Of a stretch of DNA of 64,000 nucleotides, positions 36,696-47,222 are shown piece after piece; the stretch's first letter is position 1, and the number at the start of each line of letters is the position of its first letter. The position numbers and the translations under genes were made by a program. The stretch is taken from NCBI GenBank assembly GCA_035527755.1, contig DATKZX010000019.1, positions 62,001-126,000 of the forward strand, written 5' to 3'. The notes under the pieces were generated by a model. It did not search any database and was not told where the DNA came from. It saw only the letters and a program-made list of their open reading frames with translations. This DNA is from Methanomassiliicoccales archaeon (GTDB taxonomy: Archaea; Thermoplasmatota; Thermoplasmata; Methanomassiliicoccales; UBA472).

Positions 36696-36797
36696 CGGGC
36701 CTGCTGGGAATTTCGCCCCCATCCGGAGATGGCAGGATTCGAACCCAGGTTCGAGGCTTCGGAAGCCCCAATGATATCCAAGCTACACTACAGGCCC
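36696..36797 (-). tRNA. tRNA-Arg(CCG) with a 28-nt intron in the T-loop
   Basis: The acceptor strands GGGCCTG (36797-36791) and CAGGCCC (36703-36697) pair perfectly, with a G discriminator at 36696. The anticodon arm is GGGGC-TTCCGAA-GCCTC, giving anticodon CCG (codon CGG). The T-stem CTGGG pairs with CCCAG only if 36710-36737 is removed. The junction forms a bulge-helix-bulge: four-base helix TTCG/CGAA flanked by three-base bulges AAT and ATT. Cutting between the second and third bulge bases leaves the normal loop TTCGAAT. The intron is therefore between positions 59 and 60. The mature tRNA is about 74 nt; CCA is not encoded. Confidence 0.93.
36710..36737 (-). other. tRNA intron at position 59/60
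   Basis: 28 nt, removed by the tRNA splicing endonuclease at a canonical bulge-helix-bulge. Internally CCATC pairs with GATGG around a TCCG loop. Introns outside the 37/38 site are common in some Thermoproteota and much rarer in Thermoplasmatota. Confidence 0.88.
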
Positions 36798-36867
36798 GCG
36801 GTCATTGGGAAGGTCCCACGACCTATTAACCTGTTCCCTCGATGAGGGAGGAAGATCGGGCCCGAGC

Positions 36868-37059
36868 TCACTTCTTCTTGAACTCGGTGTAACCACATTT
36901 GCCACAGGATGTCCGGTCCTTGTGCTCTCCCAGGAACACACCAGGCCCGCACTTGGGGCAGTACTTCTTCAACCGTTCAAGCTTGTCTCCCTTGGCATTG
37001 TAGTAATTCTTCTTGGCCGAGGGTGTCTCCTTCTTGACTTCCTTCTTCTTGGCTGCCAT
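36868..37059 (-). CDS. rps27ae: Small ribosomal subunit protein S27ae
   Basis: 63 residues. A zinc ribbon ([20 protein letters not shown], then KCG) follows a Lys-rich N-terminus; no ubiquitin part, as expected in archaea. AAGGTG lies about 6 nt before the ATG. It is the last gene of the Rpo7-Spt4-DUF359-S24e operon, followed by the tRNA-Arg gene about 70 nt downstream. Confidence 0.96.
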   Translation of the reverse strand: MAAKKKEVKKETPSAKKNYYNAKGDKLERLKKYCPKCGPGVFLGEHKDRTSCGKCGYTEFKKK

Positions 37060-37068
37060 GTCAACACC

Positions 37069-37377
37069 TTACTTCTTCTTCGAAACCTTCTTCGGCTCGG
37101 ACAGTCCGTTCCTGGCCTGGAGATAGTTCTTCTCGAACTTTTTGGCCGACTCTACACTGCCGTATACCTTGGCGTAGCCCGTGCTTACGCCCATTCCGAA
37201 TTCGGCCTCCATGTGGTCGATGATGACCTTTTCCTTGCCTACCGCCAAAGCCTCCGCCAACTTGACCTTCACATCGGCCCTTTTTGGGGAACCTTCTCCT
37301 CGGTGGTCGGCCTTGAAGGACACTTCGGTCCTGTCCATTAGGACGTTGGGCCTCTTGCTTTCGATCTCGATCTTCAC
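37069..37377 (-). CDS. rps24e: Small ribosomal subunit protein S24e
   Basis: 102 residues from a GTG at 37377 that overlaps the DUF359 stop as GTGA, with GGAGG 7-8 nt upstream. Core blocks are NVLMDRTEVSFKADHRGEGS and EFGMGVSTGYAKVYGSVESA, and the C-terminus is Lys-rich. The position in the operon is the usual archaeal one. Confidence 0.96.
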   Translation of the reverse strand: MKIEIESKRPNVLMDRTEVSFKADHRGEGSPKRADVKVKLAEALAVGKEKVIIDHMEAEFGMGVSTGYAKVYGSVESAKKFEKNYLQARNGLSEPKKVSKKK

Positions 37378-37931
37378 TTTAATACCTCCATTGAGCGTAT
37401 CAGTTCGCGCGCCGCGTGGTTTATTTTGGCGTCAGTGTGAACCAACACCACTCCCTTTCCAGGGAGACCATAAAGGAGACAGGTACCTTCTGGAGCCAAC
37501 GCGGCGCAGACCAGCGCAGCCAGGTCCTCCTCTCCTTGAACCCGGACCTTGACCTTATCCTCGCGGCCAAGACCATCTTTCATGGCCTTTACCAGCTCAG
37601 GGGTGATCAGTCCTGGGGGGTTCTCCACCAGTATCTCCGGCACCGACAGGCGGTCTACCGGGTGCTCATCAGCATCCAGCTCCATCCTCTCGTTGCATCG
37701 ATCGTATACCGTAATGTGGGGGATGACGCCCTTGTTTATAAGGGTGGCGGATACGATGTCCCCCACAGTGATTATTTTCTTACATTCGAGAAGATTATCC
37801 AGGAGATCTTTGTCCTGAAGCAGCTTCCCGAAGGGCATGCCAAGTTCGCTCCTCAAGCTATCCGGCAGACTCCAACCTTTTGGAGGAACTACCAGTTCAG
37901 CGGACTTTGAGGGCGTACTTGCCATTCTCAT
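37374..37931 (-). CDS. DUF359 family, GTP-dependent dephospho-CoA kinase
   Basis: 185 residues from ATG 37931, overlapping spt4 by 35 nt; a second ATG lies two codons on. The archaeal DUF359 family was shown in Thermococcus to phosphorylate dephospho-CoA with GTP, the last step of CoA synthesis. Visible blocks are GDIVSATLINKGVIPHITVY, NPPGLITPELVKAMKDGL and GEEDLAALVCAALAPEG, followed by LLYGLPGKGVVLV. The gene sits in the conserved Rpo7-Spt4-S24e-S27ae operon. Confidence 0.92.
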   Translation of the reverse strand: MRMASTPSKSAELVVPPKGWSLPDSLRSELGMPFGKLLQDKDLLDNLLECKKIITVGDIVSATLINKGVIPHITVYDRCNERMELDADEHPVDRLSVPEILVENPPGLITPELVKAMKDGLGREDKVKVRVQGEEDLAALVCAALAPEGTCLLYGLPGKGVVLVHTDAKINHAARELIRSMEVLK

Positions 37932-38082
37932 TTATGCCCATCCTCTTAGCTATCTCGGATTTGGTGTGATCGATTATGACCACATACCCCTGCCATTCCT
38001 TGGACATGTCACCAGCGCAGCGAGGGCACTTATCCTCTTCAGAGATGAAAGAACAGGTCTTGCAGGCCCTGATCACCTTCAT
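37897..38082 (-). CDS. spt4: Transcription elongation factor Spt4
   Basis: 61 residues from ATG 38082, with GGAGG 7 nt upstream and a 4-nt overlap with rpo7. A zinc ribbon (CKTC...CPRC) and the sequence MSKEWQGYVVIIDHTKSEIA are diagnostic. Spt4 pairs with Spt5 on RNA polymerase to keep it processive. Confidence 0.95.
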   Translation of the reverse strand: MKVIRACKTCSFISEEDKCPRCAGDMSKEWQGYVVIIDHTKSEIAKRMGINENGKYALKVR

Positions 38083-38642
38083 TTCTCGACCTCCTTCCTG
38101 ATCCTTTCCTCGGTCAACCATTCCAGCTTGCCCAATCCGGGCTGTCTCATGGTCAGGCCGATCTTGCTCTCGCGCGGGTTCATCTCATTGAAGGATAAGG
38201 CTACTATCCTGGAGCGGACGGTGTCACCGACCTTCAGGTCACGCTTGGTGTCCTTGCCTATCAACCGTTGGTTACTGTCATCGACATCGATGCGGTCGTC
38301 CATTACCTGGCTGATATGGAGTAGTCCATCAAGAGGTCCAAAGCGCACAAAGGCGCCGAACTTCAGGATCTCACAGATATTGCCCTCCACTACCTCCTGG
38401 ATCATGGGCCTGAATATGAGCGAATCGAATTTGACGGTCTGATAGACCGCCCCATCGCCATGCACAATGCGACCGTCACCTACGGTCTCGATGTTCTTGA
38501 TGAGAACGGTGAGCGAGTCGTTTCCCTCGATGCGGCCTTCGTAAGCCTCTCGGGCCAACTCGTTGACCACCTGGTTGACGTTATCGCCCAGCCGGTCAGG
38601 GGGAATGCGAACGACTCTCTCCCTTTGGGTCAACAAATACAT
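38079..38642 (-). CDS. rpo7: RNA polymerase subunit Rpo7 (RpoE')
   Basis: 187 residues. Forms the polymerase stalk with Rpo4. The N-terminal tip domain (MYLLTQRERVVRIPPDRLGD) is followed by an S1/OB domain (EVVEGNICEILKFGAFVRFG, PLDGLLHISQVMDD). First gene of the operon that runs to S27ae. GAGG is 7 nt before the ATG. Confidence 0.96.
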   Translation of the reverse strand: MYLLTQRERVVRIPPDRLGDNVNQVVNELAREAYEGRIEGNDSLTVLIKNIETVGDGRIVHGDGAVYQTVKFDSLIFRPMIQEVVEGNICEILKFGAFVRFGPLDGLLHISQVMDDRIDVDDSNQRLIGKDTKRDLKVGDTVRSRIVALSFNEMNPRESKIGLTMRQPGLGKLEWLTEERIRKEVEK

Positions 38643-38679
38643 GAGTAATCCTCTTAACTACCTTGGCATGATAAATCGG

Positions 38680-38689
38680 TTATATAAAG
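38680..38689 (-). promoter_or_regulatory. TATA box of the rpo7 operon
   Basis: The minus strand reads CTTTATATAA about 40-48 nt upstream of the rpo7 ATG, so the leader would be about 15 nt and include GAGG. Confidence 0.6.
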
Positions 38690-38755
38690 ATTGAGCAACG
38701 AGCATATAAGCATTGGGGATGCTGGATAAAAAAAAGGGAAGGAAAAGGGTTTGCT

Positions 38756-40888
<2,133 letters not shown>

Positions 40889-41047
40889 TACTAAGCCTCT
40901 TATAAATTCCAGCCTAGATATGGGTACTTATATTAATCATTTAGGACGAATTACAACATAAAAAATGTAATCTGGCCTCGATCAACTCCCATGATGGCTG
41001 GATGGGCGGAATAGGACGAATCGAGGCTGATTTTTTTTGTTTTTTAC

Positions 41048-41749
41048 CTAGAATCGAGCCTTGAGCACGATGAGGCCTTCCTTACGAGAGATGTCGATGG
41101 AATGTTTCCCGGTGACGTGATTGGTGCCCCTCATCTTCAGTACCTCGAGGTATTTGCGCCGGGCACCAAGTTCCTCGGCCAGATGTAGCAGCACGATGCC
41201 GTCCACAGCGTAGGAAATCTCAGGTGGGTACAGTTCACCTGGTAGTACCTCTCCGGTGACCAATGTGGTCGCGTTCCAGTTCTTCAACCTGTTTGTAAGA
41301 TCGAAGAGGAACTGCCTGTATCCGTCCTTGAACATCTCCCCCACCACGGTTATGGGATCGATGACTATACGCTGAGGCATCACCTCGGCGATACGTTTTT
41401 CGATGGCCTCCAACAACGCGGCTGAATCTCCGCCACGAAGGTGATTTCCCAGATCTTCATAGACGATCTCGTTTTCGAAGAACTCAGGTCGCATGAACTC
41501 GAACTGGGATGAGAAACGCAACATCCACTGTGTCGGTTCGCTTAAGGTCGTAAAGTAAAGCCCCTGCTCACCCCTCGCCGCCCCTTCGGCTAGGAATTTT
41601 AGGGCGAACGTGGTCTTTCCGGTACCGGCCGTGCCCGAGACGAGGATCACCGAGGGGAAGGGGAAACCGCCCTCGATCATGTCATCGAGCCCTGGTATTC
41701 CCGTCTGTATTCGTGCCAGATCGGAACGTCCTATATCTGTCGATTCCAT
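41048..41749 (-). CDS. KaiC-like RecA-fold ATPase
   Basis: 233 residues from ATG 41749, with GGAGG about 8 nt upstream and a TAATG overlap with the preceding gene. One KaiC-type domain: TGIPGLDDMIEGGFPFPSVI, Walker A SGTAGTGKTTFALKFLAEGA, and Walker B as RIVIDPITVVGEM. Single-domain archaeal KaiC-like proteins are often linked to signalling or motility, but no such genes lie here. It pairs with the upstream gene, which looks like a version without the nucleotide motif. Confidence 0.88.
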   Translation of the reverse strand: MESTDIGRSDLARIQTGIPGLDDMIEGGFPFPSVILVSGTAGTGKTTFALKFLAEGAARGEQGLYFTTLSEPTQWMLRFSSQFEFMRPEFFENEIVYEDLGNHLRGGDSAALLEAIEKRIAEVMPQRIVIDPITVVGEMFKDGYRQFLFDLTNRLKNWNATTLVTGEVLPGELYPPEISYAVDGIVLLHLAEELGARRKYLEVLKMRGTNHVTGKHSIDISRKEGLIVLKARF

Positions 41750-42411
41750 TAACGAATCCCTCCACACACATTTGGTTCTATGATCTGTAATCGAGGCCGG
41801 TTAAAAATTCGAGGAACGCTTTCCGTGCTCAGGTCCAAATGCGGTCTCCCATTGGACGATGCCATCTGAAATAGGTTAAGGTTACGTTCCTTGTCGATCA
41901 CCATTGGGATCGTGACCTTGCCTTCGAAGGTCTTGATGAAATCATCAAGGAACGTCTGGACAACTTGATGACTGTTGAAGTTCAGTAATGTGTTCAGATT
42001 GTCTACGATCGCGAAACTGCATTTGCTCATGTCAAACCCGGAACTGTTGGAACGTGACGACCATTCCCTGAGAGCTTCCGGTAAGGTATCGATATTGCGC
42101 GGTCCTTGAAGAAAGCCCACCCTGGCTTCGGCTTGTTTACAATCCGATGAAAATCGGGCCACCGCATCCACGAACGTTAGATTTCCATGGTCTATCTGGT
42201 GCATGTTGAGCAGATGTACCATGTACTGATGGGGCCGATCGACAGAGATGAAGATCCCGTTTCGGCCTTCTTCCGTTAAGAGGCGAAGTAGGACTAGCTC
42301 GACCCGCACGAACTGCGTGGTCTTAACGTCCATCACAACCGGCCCAGTACGTGGCGGATCACCAAGTACGTCCTTGAGCCGGTCGAACAATAAAAGATCC
42401 TTCTCGTTCAT
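41749..42411 (-). CDS. KaiC-like protein without a Walker A motif
   Basis: 220 residues from ATG 42411. The order of secondary structure (KTTQFVRVELVLLRLLTEEG, GIFISVDRPHQYMVHLLNMH, SFAIVDNLNTLLNF) parallels RecA/KaiC-type domains, but no GxxGxGK(S/T) is present. TATTTAAG-type box at 42436-42445 is about 28 nt upstream, so the mRNA is probably leaderless and the longer upstream frame is not used. The gene overlaps the active KaiC-like gene by 1 nt, suggesting a partner or inhibitor. This homology is inferred by eye. Confidence 0.6.
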   Translation of the reverse strand: MNEKDLLLFDRLKDVLGDPPRTGPVVMDVKTTQFVRVELVLLRLLTEEGRNGIFISVDRPHQYMVHLLNMHQIDHGNLTFVDAVARFSSDCKQAEARVGFLQGPRNIDTLPEALREWSSRSNSSGFDMSKCSFAIVDNLNTLLNFNSHQVVQTFLDDFIKTFEGKVTIPMVIDKERNLNLFQMASSNGRPHLDLSTESVPRIFNRPRLQIIEPNVCGGIR

Positions 42412-42435
42412 CCCGACTCTGCATCCGCCAGTACT

Positions 42436-42445
42436 GTATTTAAGG
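42436..42445 (-). promoter_or_regulatory. TATA box of the KaiC-like gene pair
   Basis: The minus strand reads CCTTAAATAC, centred about 29 nt before the ATG at 42411, which fits a leaderless transcript. Confidence 0.55.
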
Positions 42446-42559
42446 TCTTTTGAGTGGATATCTAAAAAGATATTCATAAAGAGGTCAAAACGACCGCATA
42501 TGAAGGCTGGGCCCCATTGAACTTTTTATATTATCTAAGGCCATAAGGGGCAGATTGCT

Positions 42560-43297
42560 TTGCTTGGCGGTGACGCCCTCGGTCTGATCCTTGTCTACGC
42601 CTATGTGGGCATAATGGTGGTAATAACCACTAAATGGGGATTCTTAAAGAAGAGGTCCTTCCATCGTAAGTTCATTCATATCATGATAGGGAACATCGCC
42701 ATCTTTTGGTGGGTGTTCGATACTAATTACATCATGGCCCTTTTAGCAGCCGCCCCTTTCATCCCCTTGCTACTATTGTTCTCAAGGTATGGGGATCAGG
42801 ATGGAGGGGCGAAAGGAGGATTGAAAAGCGGGTTAAAGGGGTCGGTCCTTTGCACCGCATCTCACGACGGTCATAAATTGGGCCTAGTTTATTATGCGAT
42901 TTCCTGGACCATTTTGGCATATTTCGCCTTTGGTGACCTGGTCATCGCCTCGGTGGGGATCGTGAGCATGGCATACGGGGATGGTATGGGGGGCTTGATC
43001 GGGAAGACGTACGGGAGGAGAAAGATCAGAGGGAACAAGACCCTGGAAGGGACAGCGGCGGTCTTTTTCTTCGCCGCTCTTGGCATATTCATCATCCTTA
43101 ACTTTTACAATCTCCTTTTCAACGCCGGCCTTTACGGTGATAGGACCATCGCCCTCCCCCTGACGGCCATTTTGGCCTTGGGTCTGGGCGCCTACGTTGC
43201 GATCGTAGAACTCTACACACCAGGCGAATATGACAATTTGGTGATCCCCTTATCTACCGCCCTGATATTGGCCCTGACGGGCATCTGGGGTGCTTGA
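42560..43297 (+). CDS. Polyprenol/dolichol kinase-like CTP-dependent membrane protein
   Basis: 245 residues from a TTG at 42560; no better start is seen before residue 19. About seven hydrophobic helices. The motifs RKFIHIMIGN and AYGDGMGGLIGKTYGRRK with GNKTLEGTAA are the hallmark of the dolichol kinase/phytol kinase/CDP-diglyceride group, and bind CTP. In archaea such proteins may phosphorylate geranylgeraniol or a polyprenol. The TTTTTATAT box at about 42521-42529 fits a nearly leaderless mRNA. The start of the next gene overlaps or abuts its end. Confidence 0.82.
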   Translation: MLGGDALGLILVYAYVGIMVVITTKWGFLKKRSFHRKFIHIMIGNIAIFWWVFDTNYIMALLAAAPFIPLLLLFSRYGDQDGGAKGGLKSGLKGSVLCTASHDGHKLGLVYYAISWTILAYFAFGDLVIASVGIVSMAYGDGMGGLIGKTYGRRKIRGNKTLEGTAAVFFFAALGIFIILNFYNLLFNAGLYGDRTIALPLTAILALGLGAYVAIVELYTPGEYDNLVIPLSTALILALTGIWGA

Positions 43298-43301
43298 TCG
43301 A

Positions 43302-43880
43302 ATGGAAATGATAGTCGTGGACGGGATCGATGGCTCGGGCAAGAGCACCGTGGCAGGGTGGATCGCTGAGCATTACCGAGGAAGGGGGGAAAAGGTCCTG
43401 ATACGCACTCACCCTTCTGATTCCTGGTTCGGCAGACTTAGCCGACGTTCCCTGACGGCCGAGGGCAAGCTCATGCGCCTGGTGGCCACCATCTTTTTCA
43501 TCCTCGATGTATTGAACTCGTTAAGACTTCTGCGCCGATGGCACGACTATGACAAGGTCATTTTCGTACGTTACCTGATGGCCACGGCATATTTGCCTGC
43601 GGGGTTACATCATTACGGTTACCGTTTCTTTTGCAAGCTGCTCCCCATCCCTGCCCGGCTGCTTCTTGTCGATACCACTCCGGAATGCGCTATTAGAAGG
43701 ATAGAGGATAGGGCGCACGACCGGGAGATGTTCGAGAACCTGTCATCATTGAACAAGGTTCGAGCAAAGGTGCTGGAGCTTTCAGTGAACGGATGGGTGG
43801 TGTTAAATAATTCCAGCAGTTCGGAGAAAACCCGGTCTCAGCTATCTCAGGTGCTTTCTTCCTGGGACCCCCTTAATTGA
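43302..43880 (+). CDS. Thymidylate kinase-like P-loop kinase
   Basis: 192 residues from ATG 43302, with GGGGTG about 9 nt upstream (a GTG at 43290 is possible). The P-loop is DGIDGSGKST. The DR(Y/H)-type position is FVRYLMATAYLPAGL instead of the DRY of standard Tmk, and the lid is shifted (RRIEDRAHDREMFENL). I therefore call it Tmk-like rather than Tmk; it may act on another nucleotide or on the product of the adjacent polyprenol-kinase-like enzyme. Its last 34 nt overlap the convergent MFS gene. Confidence 0.8.
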   Translation: MEMIVVDGIDGSGKSTVAGWIAEHYRGRGEKVLIRTHPSDSWFGRLSRRSLTAEGKLMRLVATIFFILDVLNSLRLLRRWHDYDKVIFVRYLMATAYLPAGLHHYGYRFFCKLLPIPARLLLVDTTPECAIRRIEDRAHDREMFENLSSLNKVRAKVLELSVNGWVVLNNSSSSEKTRSQLSQVLSSWDPLN

Positions 43881-45013
43881 AGGGACAGTAGTAGCAACAG
43901 TGGTATTGCCACCAAGGTAAGCAGGAAGCCGACCAGAAGGAGCGTATCGAACCCGTTGAAGGCGTATATCGGCGCGAAGATCAAAGGTGCCAGGGAATAG
44001 CCGAAGAAACGGGAGCTGTTGAAGACCGATGAAACAGTGCCTTTGAGGTCGGGAACTATCTCCACGGTCATCGTCAGCAACGATGCCCATATGAAGGCGG
44101 TGCCGGTCCCCAGGACCAGCAATGAAAGTGCGAAGGTGATCCATCCGTTGGAAAACAGCAGCAGGACCATGGCCAGCGCCACGACGGAAAAGCCACCTAT
44201 GGCCGTAAGGATACGCCCTTTTGAGTCCACGAAGCGGCCGCCGAGGGGAGCGGCGAACATTCCAGCTATGCCGCTCATGCCGATGAGCAGGCCGATATCC
44301 TCCTCGCTCAATGATAAGGGTGCCAATGAAAGATGGTCCGAAAGAAATCCTATGGCCCCCATATAACATAGGAACGTCAGGAACCCTAGAAGGCAGAGGG
44401 CGATCACCCCTTTAGACCTCAACGCCTTATTGATGTTGGACCAAAGCTGGGTTCGGGACCTTGGACCCTTTACCGGTATGGTGCAGGCGGTCCGTATCCA
44501 GAAGGTGACCGCAATGGCTAGAACGGCCACCAATACGAACATCCACCGCCAATCATACTGGGAAAGGAACCCTGCGATCATGGGTCCGCTGGCAATACCG
44601 GCAGTGGTGAACGCACCGAAATATCCCATGACCCTGCCCCTCTCATTGGGCGGAGTAAGGTCCCCAAGCACTGCCAACAGTACAGGGTTAACGAACGCGA
44701 AGCCGAAACCTTGAACTGCCCGTCCCAGGTAGAACGAGTACAGGTCTGGCCCGACAACGCAGATGATACATCCAAGGGCGTAGATCATGAACCCGATAGT
44801 GATCAGCTTACGTCGTCCGAAGACGTCAGAGATGGTGCCAGAGAACAGATTGAAGAAAGCGAAAGGGAGCATGAAGAAGGTTATGGACAGCAGTATCTCT
44901 TCCGGCCCCGTTCCAAACTCCAGTTTCAGCACCGGGATCATGGCCAGTACCGCGTTCCCGGAAAGAGGACCGATGAAACCACCGCTCAGCACCGCCAATC
45001 GTTTGCTGTCCAT
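43847..45013 (-). CDS. Major facilitator superfamily transporter, drug-exporter-like
   Basis: 388 residues with about 12 hydrophobic helices. The loop after helix 2 is GTISDVFGRRKLITIGFMIY, and the motif C-like GFGFAFVNPVLLAVLGDLTP and GPMIAGFLSQYDWRWMFVLV fit the DHA1 exporter group. The substrate is unknown. Convergent and overlapping with the thymidylate-kinase-like gene. Confidence 0.9.
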   Translation of the reverse strand: MDSKRLAVLSGGFIGPLSGNAVLAMIPVLKLEFGTGPEEILLSITFFMLPFAFFNLFSGTISDVFGRRKLITIGFMIYALGCIICVVGPDLYSFYLGRAVQGFGFAFVNPVLLAVLGDLTPPNERGRVMGYFGAFTTAGIASGPMIAGFLSQYDWRWMFVLVAVLAIAVTFWIRTACTIPVKGPRSRTQLWSNINKALRSKGVIALCLLGFLTFLCYMGAIGFLSDHLSLAPLSLSEEDIGLLIGMSGIAGMFAAPLGGRFVDSKGRILTAIGGFSVVALAMVLLLFSNGWITFALSLLVLGTGTAFIWASLLTMTVEIVPDLKGTVSSVFNSSRFFGYSLAPLIFAPIYAFNGFDTLLLVGFLLTLVAIPLLLLLSLQLRGSQEEST

Positions 45014-45063
45014 CGTTCTTGAACCGTTCTTAAAGAATAAAGTCCCTCCTAGCCCTCTTGCCG

Positions 45064-45249
45064 ATGGCCCAATGGTCCGTCCTCGAGAATATGTTCACCA
45101 TGCTCGATGACGACCTGACCTCCAGCTTCCATTATGACATGAAAGAAATGATGAAGATGGGACTCCTGGCCACTATTTTTTTACAGGTTCGACCACCGAT
45201 CATTCGTCGAGCTCCTGAACTTTGTACATCATACTACATTTTTACCTAA
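45064..45249 (+). pseudogene. Possible small decayed gene
   Basis: The 279-nt gap between divergent genes contains a frame from ATG 45064 to 45249 (61 codons). The first 37 codons have the GC-rich third positions of real genes here and read as MAQWSVLENMFTMLDDDLTS and so on. After a run of seven T at about 45174 this codon bias is lost. A frameshift or a decayed gene would explain this; it could also be chance. Confidence 0.25.
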
Positions 45250-45292
45250 GATAACTTATTTCTATGGCCAGAGAATAGGAGGGACGATCATA

Positions 45293-46225
45293 ATGGAAGA
45301 ACGCAAGGTAAGCGACATCAAGGTCGACACCGGCATGACCGTGGACCAGTTGGTCAAGGCTATGTCAGATTCCGGAGGATTCACCGCAAAGAAACTTGCC
45401 GACGCGGTGGACATCGTGGAAAAGATGGTGAAGGACGAGGAATGCCTTACCTTCCTCTCCTTTCCAGCCTGCCTCATGGCCACCGGGACGAGGGGGGTCA
45501 TAGTCGAGCTGGTAAAACGCAAGCTGGTGGACGTGGTCATCACCACATGCGGCACGCTCGATCATGATCTGGCGCGCAGCTGGAAGCATTATTACCATGG
45601 CGATTTCAATATGGACGATGCCGAGCTGCGGGAACAGGGTATGAACCGCCTTGGCAATGTCATCGTTCCCGACGAGAGCTACGGCCTTGTGCTGGAGCAG
45701 CGCCTGCTCCCCATGTTCGAGGAGATACTGGCGGGAAAGGAATCGATCTCGACCAGGGAGATAATCGATGAGATCGGCGCTCGTCTGGACAACGAGGATT
45801 CCCTGCTTTACTGGGCTCACAAGAATCAGATCCCCATATTCGTCCCTGGCATTACCGACGGTTCCTTCGGCAGCCAACTGTGGATGTACTGGCAGACCCA
45901 CCGTAACCTGAAGATGGACCTGTTCCAAGATGAGCAGGACCTCTCCGGACTGGTCTTCCACGCCGAACGCAGCGGAGCGCTCATCATCGGCGGGGGCATA
46001 TCCAAGCATCATGTCATCTGGTGGAACCAGTTCCGCGGTGGACTGGATTACGCTGTTTATATGACCACGGCCGCGGAGTATGATGGCTCCCTAAGTGGTG
46101 CCCAGGTGCGCGAGGCCATATCCTGGGGGAAGGTGCGGGAGAACGCTTGGCAGGTGAACGTGGAGGGCGACGCCACCATCACCTTGCCGATCATGGTAGC
46201 CTCACTGGTAGAGCGATTGGAATGA
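45293..46225 (+). CDS. dys: Deoxyhypusine synthase
   Basis: 310 residues. Transfers the butylamine group of spermidine to a lysine of aIF5A, the first step of hypusine formation. Key blocks are FLSFPACLMATGTRGVIVEL, VVITTCGTLDHDLARSW, GITDGSFGSQLWMYW and the active-site SWGKV near residue 278, whose lysine forms the enzyme intermediate. AGGAGGG precedes the ATG by about 9 nt. It overlaps the next gene as ATGA. Confidence 0.95.
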   Translation: MEERKVSDIKVDTGMTVDQLVKAMSDSGGFTAKKLADAVDIVEKMVKDEECLTFLSFPACLMATGTRGVIVELVKRKLVDVVITTCGTLDHDLARSWKHYYHGDFNMDDAELREQGMNRLGNVIVPDESYGLVLEQRLLPMFEEILAGKESISTREIIDEIGARLDNEDSLLYWAHKNQIPIFVPGITDGSFGSQLWMYWQTHRNLKMDLFQDEQDLSGLVFHAERSGALIIGGGISKHHVIWWNQFRGGLDYAVYMTTAAEYDGSLSGAQVREAISWGKVRENAWQVNVEGDATITLPIMVASLVERLE

Positions 46226-47220
46226 AACGCGTAACGGTCATCGGCGGGGATGGTATCGGTCCTGAGGTAGTGGATGCAACGATGCATATCCTGAAAGGCA
46301 TGGACCTGGACCTGGAGTTCGTAGAAGCGGATATGGGACTGGCCAGCTTCAAGCGTACCGGTCATTATCTACCGCCGGAGACGCTGAGCATCCTAGAATC
46401 GTCCAAGGCGGTATTGTTCGGAGCGATCACTTCTCCGGTGACCGCCGATCCCTGCTACCATTCCCCACTACTGCAACTACGCAGATATTTCGACCTTTAC
46501 GCCAATATACGTCCTTGCTTCCCCATTCTGCCAGAGTACAAACTGGTCGACCTGAATACCGTCATCGTACGAGAGAACACCGAAGGCATGTACACCGGCC
46601 TGGAGAGAGAAGAGGACGGGAAGGTCATCCTGGAGCGTGTGGTCAGCGAGAAGGGTTGCCGACGCATCGTGGAGAAGGCCATCAAGGTCTCCAAGGTCAT
46701 GGGCTTCAACAAGATCACCTGCATCCACAAGGCGAACGTGCTGCGCAAATCGGACGGTCTTTTCAGACGGGTGTTCTACGAGGTCATGGAGGGTTCTGGA
46801 CTCATTGCCGATGATATGATCGTGGATGCTGCCGCAGCGGCATTGATATCCAAACCCAAATTTTTCGAGTGTATCGTCACCTTGAACCTATACGGGGACA
46901 TACTCTCGGACGAGGCCGCGGCTTTGACAGGAGGTCTGGGAATGGCACCGTCGGCCAACATCGGTGATCGCTTCGGGCTCTTCGAACCGGTACATGGCAG
47001 CGCCCCGGACATCGCTGGAAAGGGCGTGGCCAATCCTTCGGCCACGATCTTGTCCGCCAGCCTGCTATTGGAGTTCGTTAAGATGATGGACGCCGCAAGC
47101 AGTCTTCAGTCAGCGCTGGTGCAGACCTTGAACGAGGGGGACCGGACCAGGGACATAGGGGGGACGCTCGACACCATGAAGTTCGCCGAGAAGGTCTCCG
47201 AGAGGCTCACCAGACATTAG
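46222..47220 (+). CDS. Isopropylmalate/isocitrate dehydrogenase family enzyme
   Basis: 332 residues from ATG 46222. Beta-decarboxylating dehydrogenase with VIGGDGIGPEVVDATMHILK, LLQLRRYFDLYANIRPCFP, VRENTEGMYTGLE, ITCIHKANVLRKSDGLF and GLGMAPSANIGD, followed by FEPVHGSAPDIAGKGVANP. These are all present and intact. The exact substrate (3-isopropylmalate, homoisocitrate or isocitrate) cannot be told from the sequence by eye. It is translationally coupled to dys, which is not an expected functional partner. Confidence 0.88.
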   Translation: MKRVTVIGGDGIGPEVVDATMHILKGMDLDLEFVEADMGLASFKRTGHYLPPETLSILESSKAVLFGAITSPVTADPCYHSPLLQLRRYFDLYANIRPCFPILPEYKLVDLNTVIVRENTEGMYTGLEREEDGKVILERVVSEKGCRRIVEKAIKVSKVMGFNKITCIHKANVLRKSDGLFRRVFYEVMEGSGLIADDMIVDAAAAALISKPKFFECIVTLNLYGDILSDEAAALTGGLGMAPSANIGDRFGLFEPVHGSAPDIAGKGVANPSATILSASLLLEFVKMMDAASSLQSALVQTLNEGDRTRDIGGTLDTMKFAEKVSERLTRH

Positions 47221-47222
47221 GT

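Noticed and set aside
36636-36771. Upstream extension of the aconitase X frame
   Set aside because: It runs through the tRNA-Arg gene, while the conserved protein starts at the ATG at 36636.
41029-41046. T-run before the KaiC-like gene as a terminator
   Set aside because: It is a T-run on the plus strand, but both neighbouring genes are on the minus strand, so it cannot end either of them.
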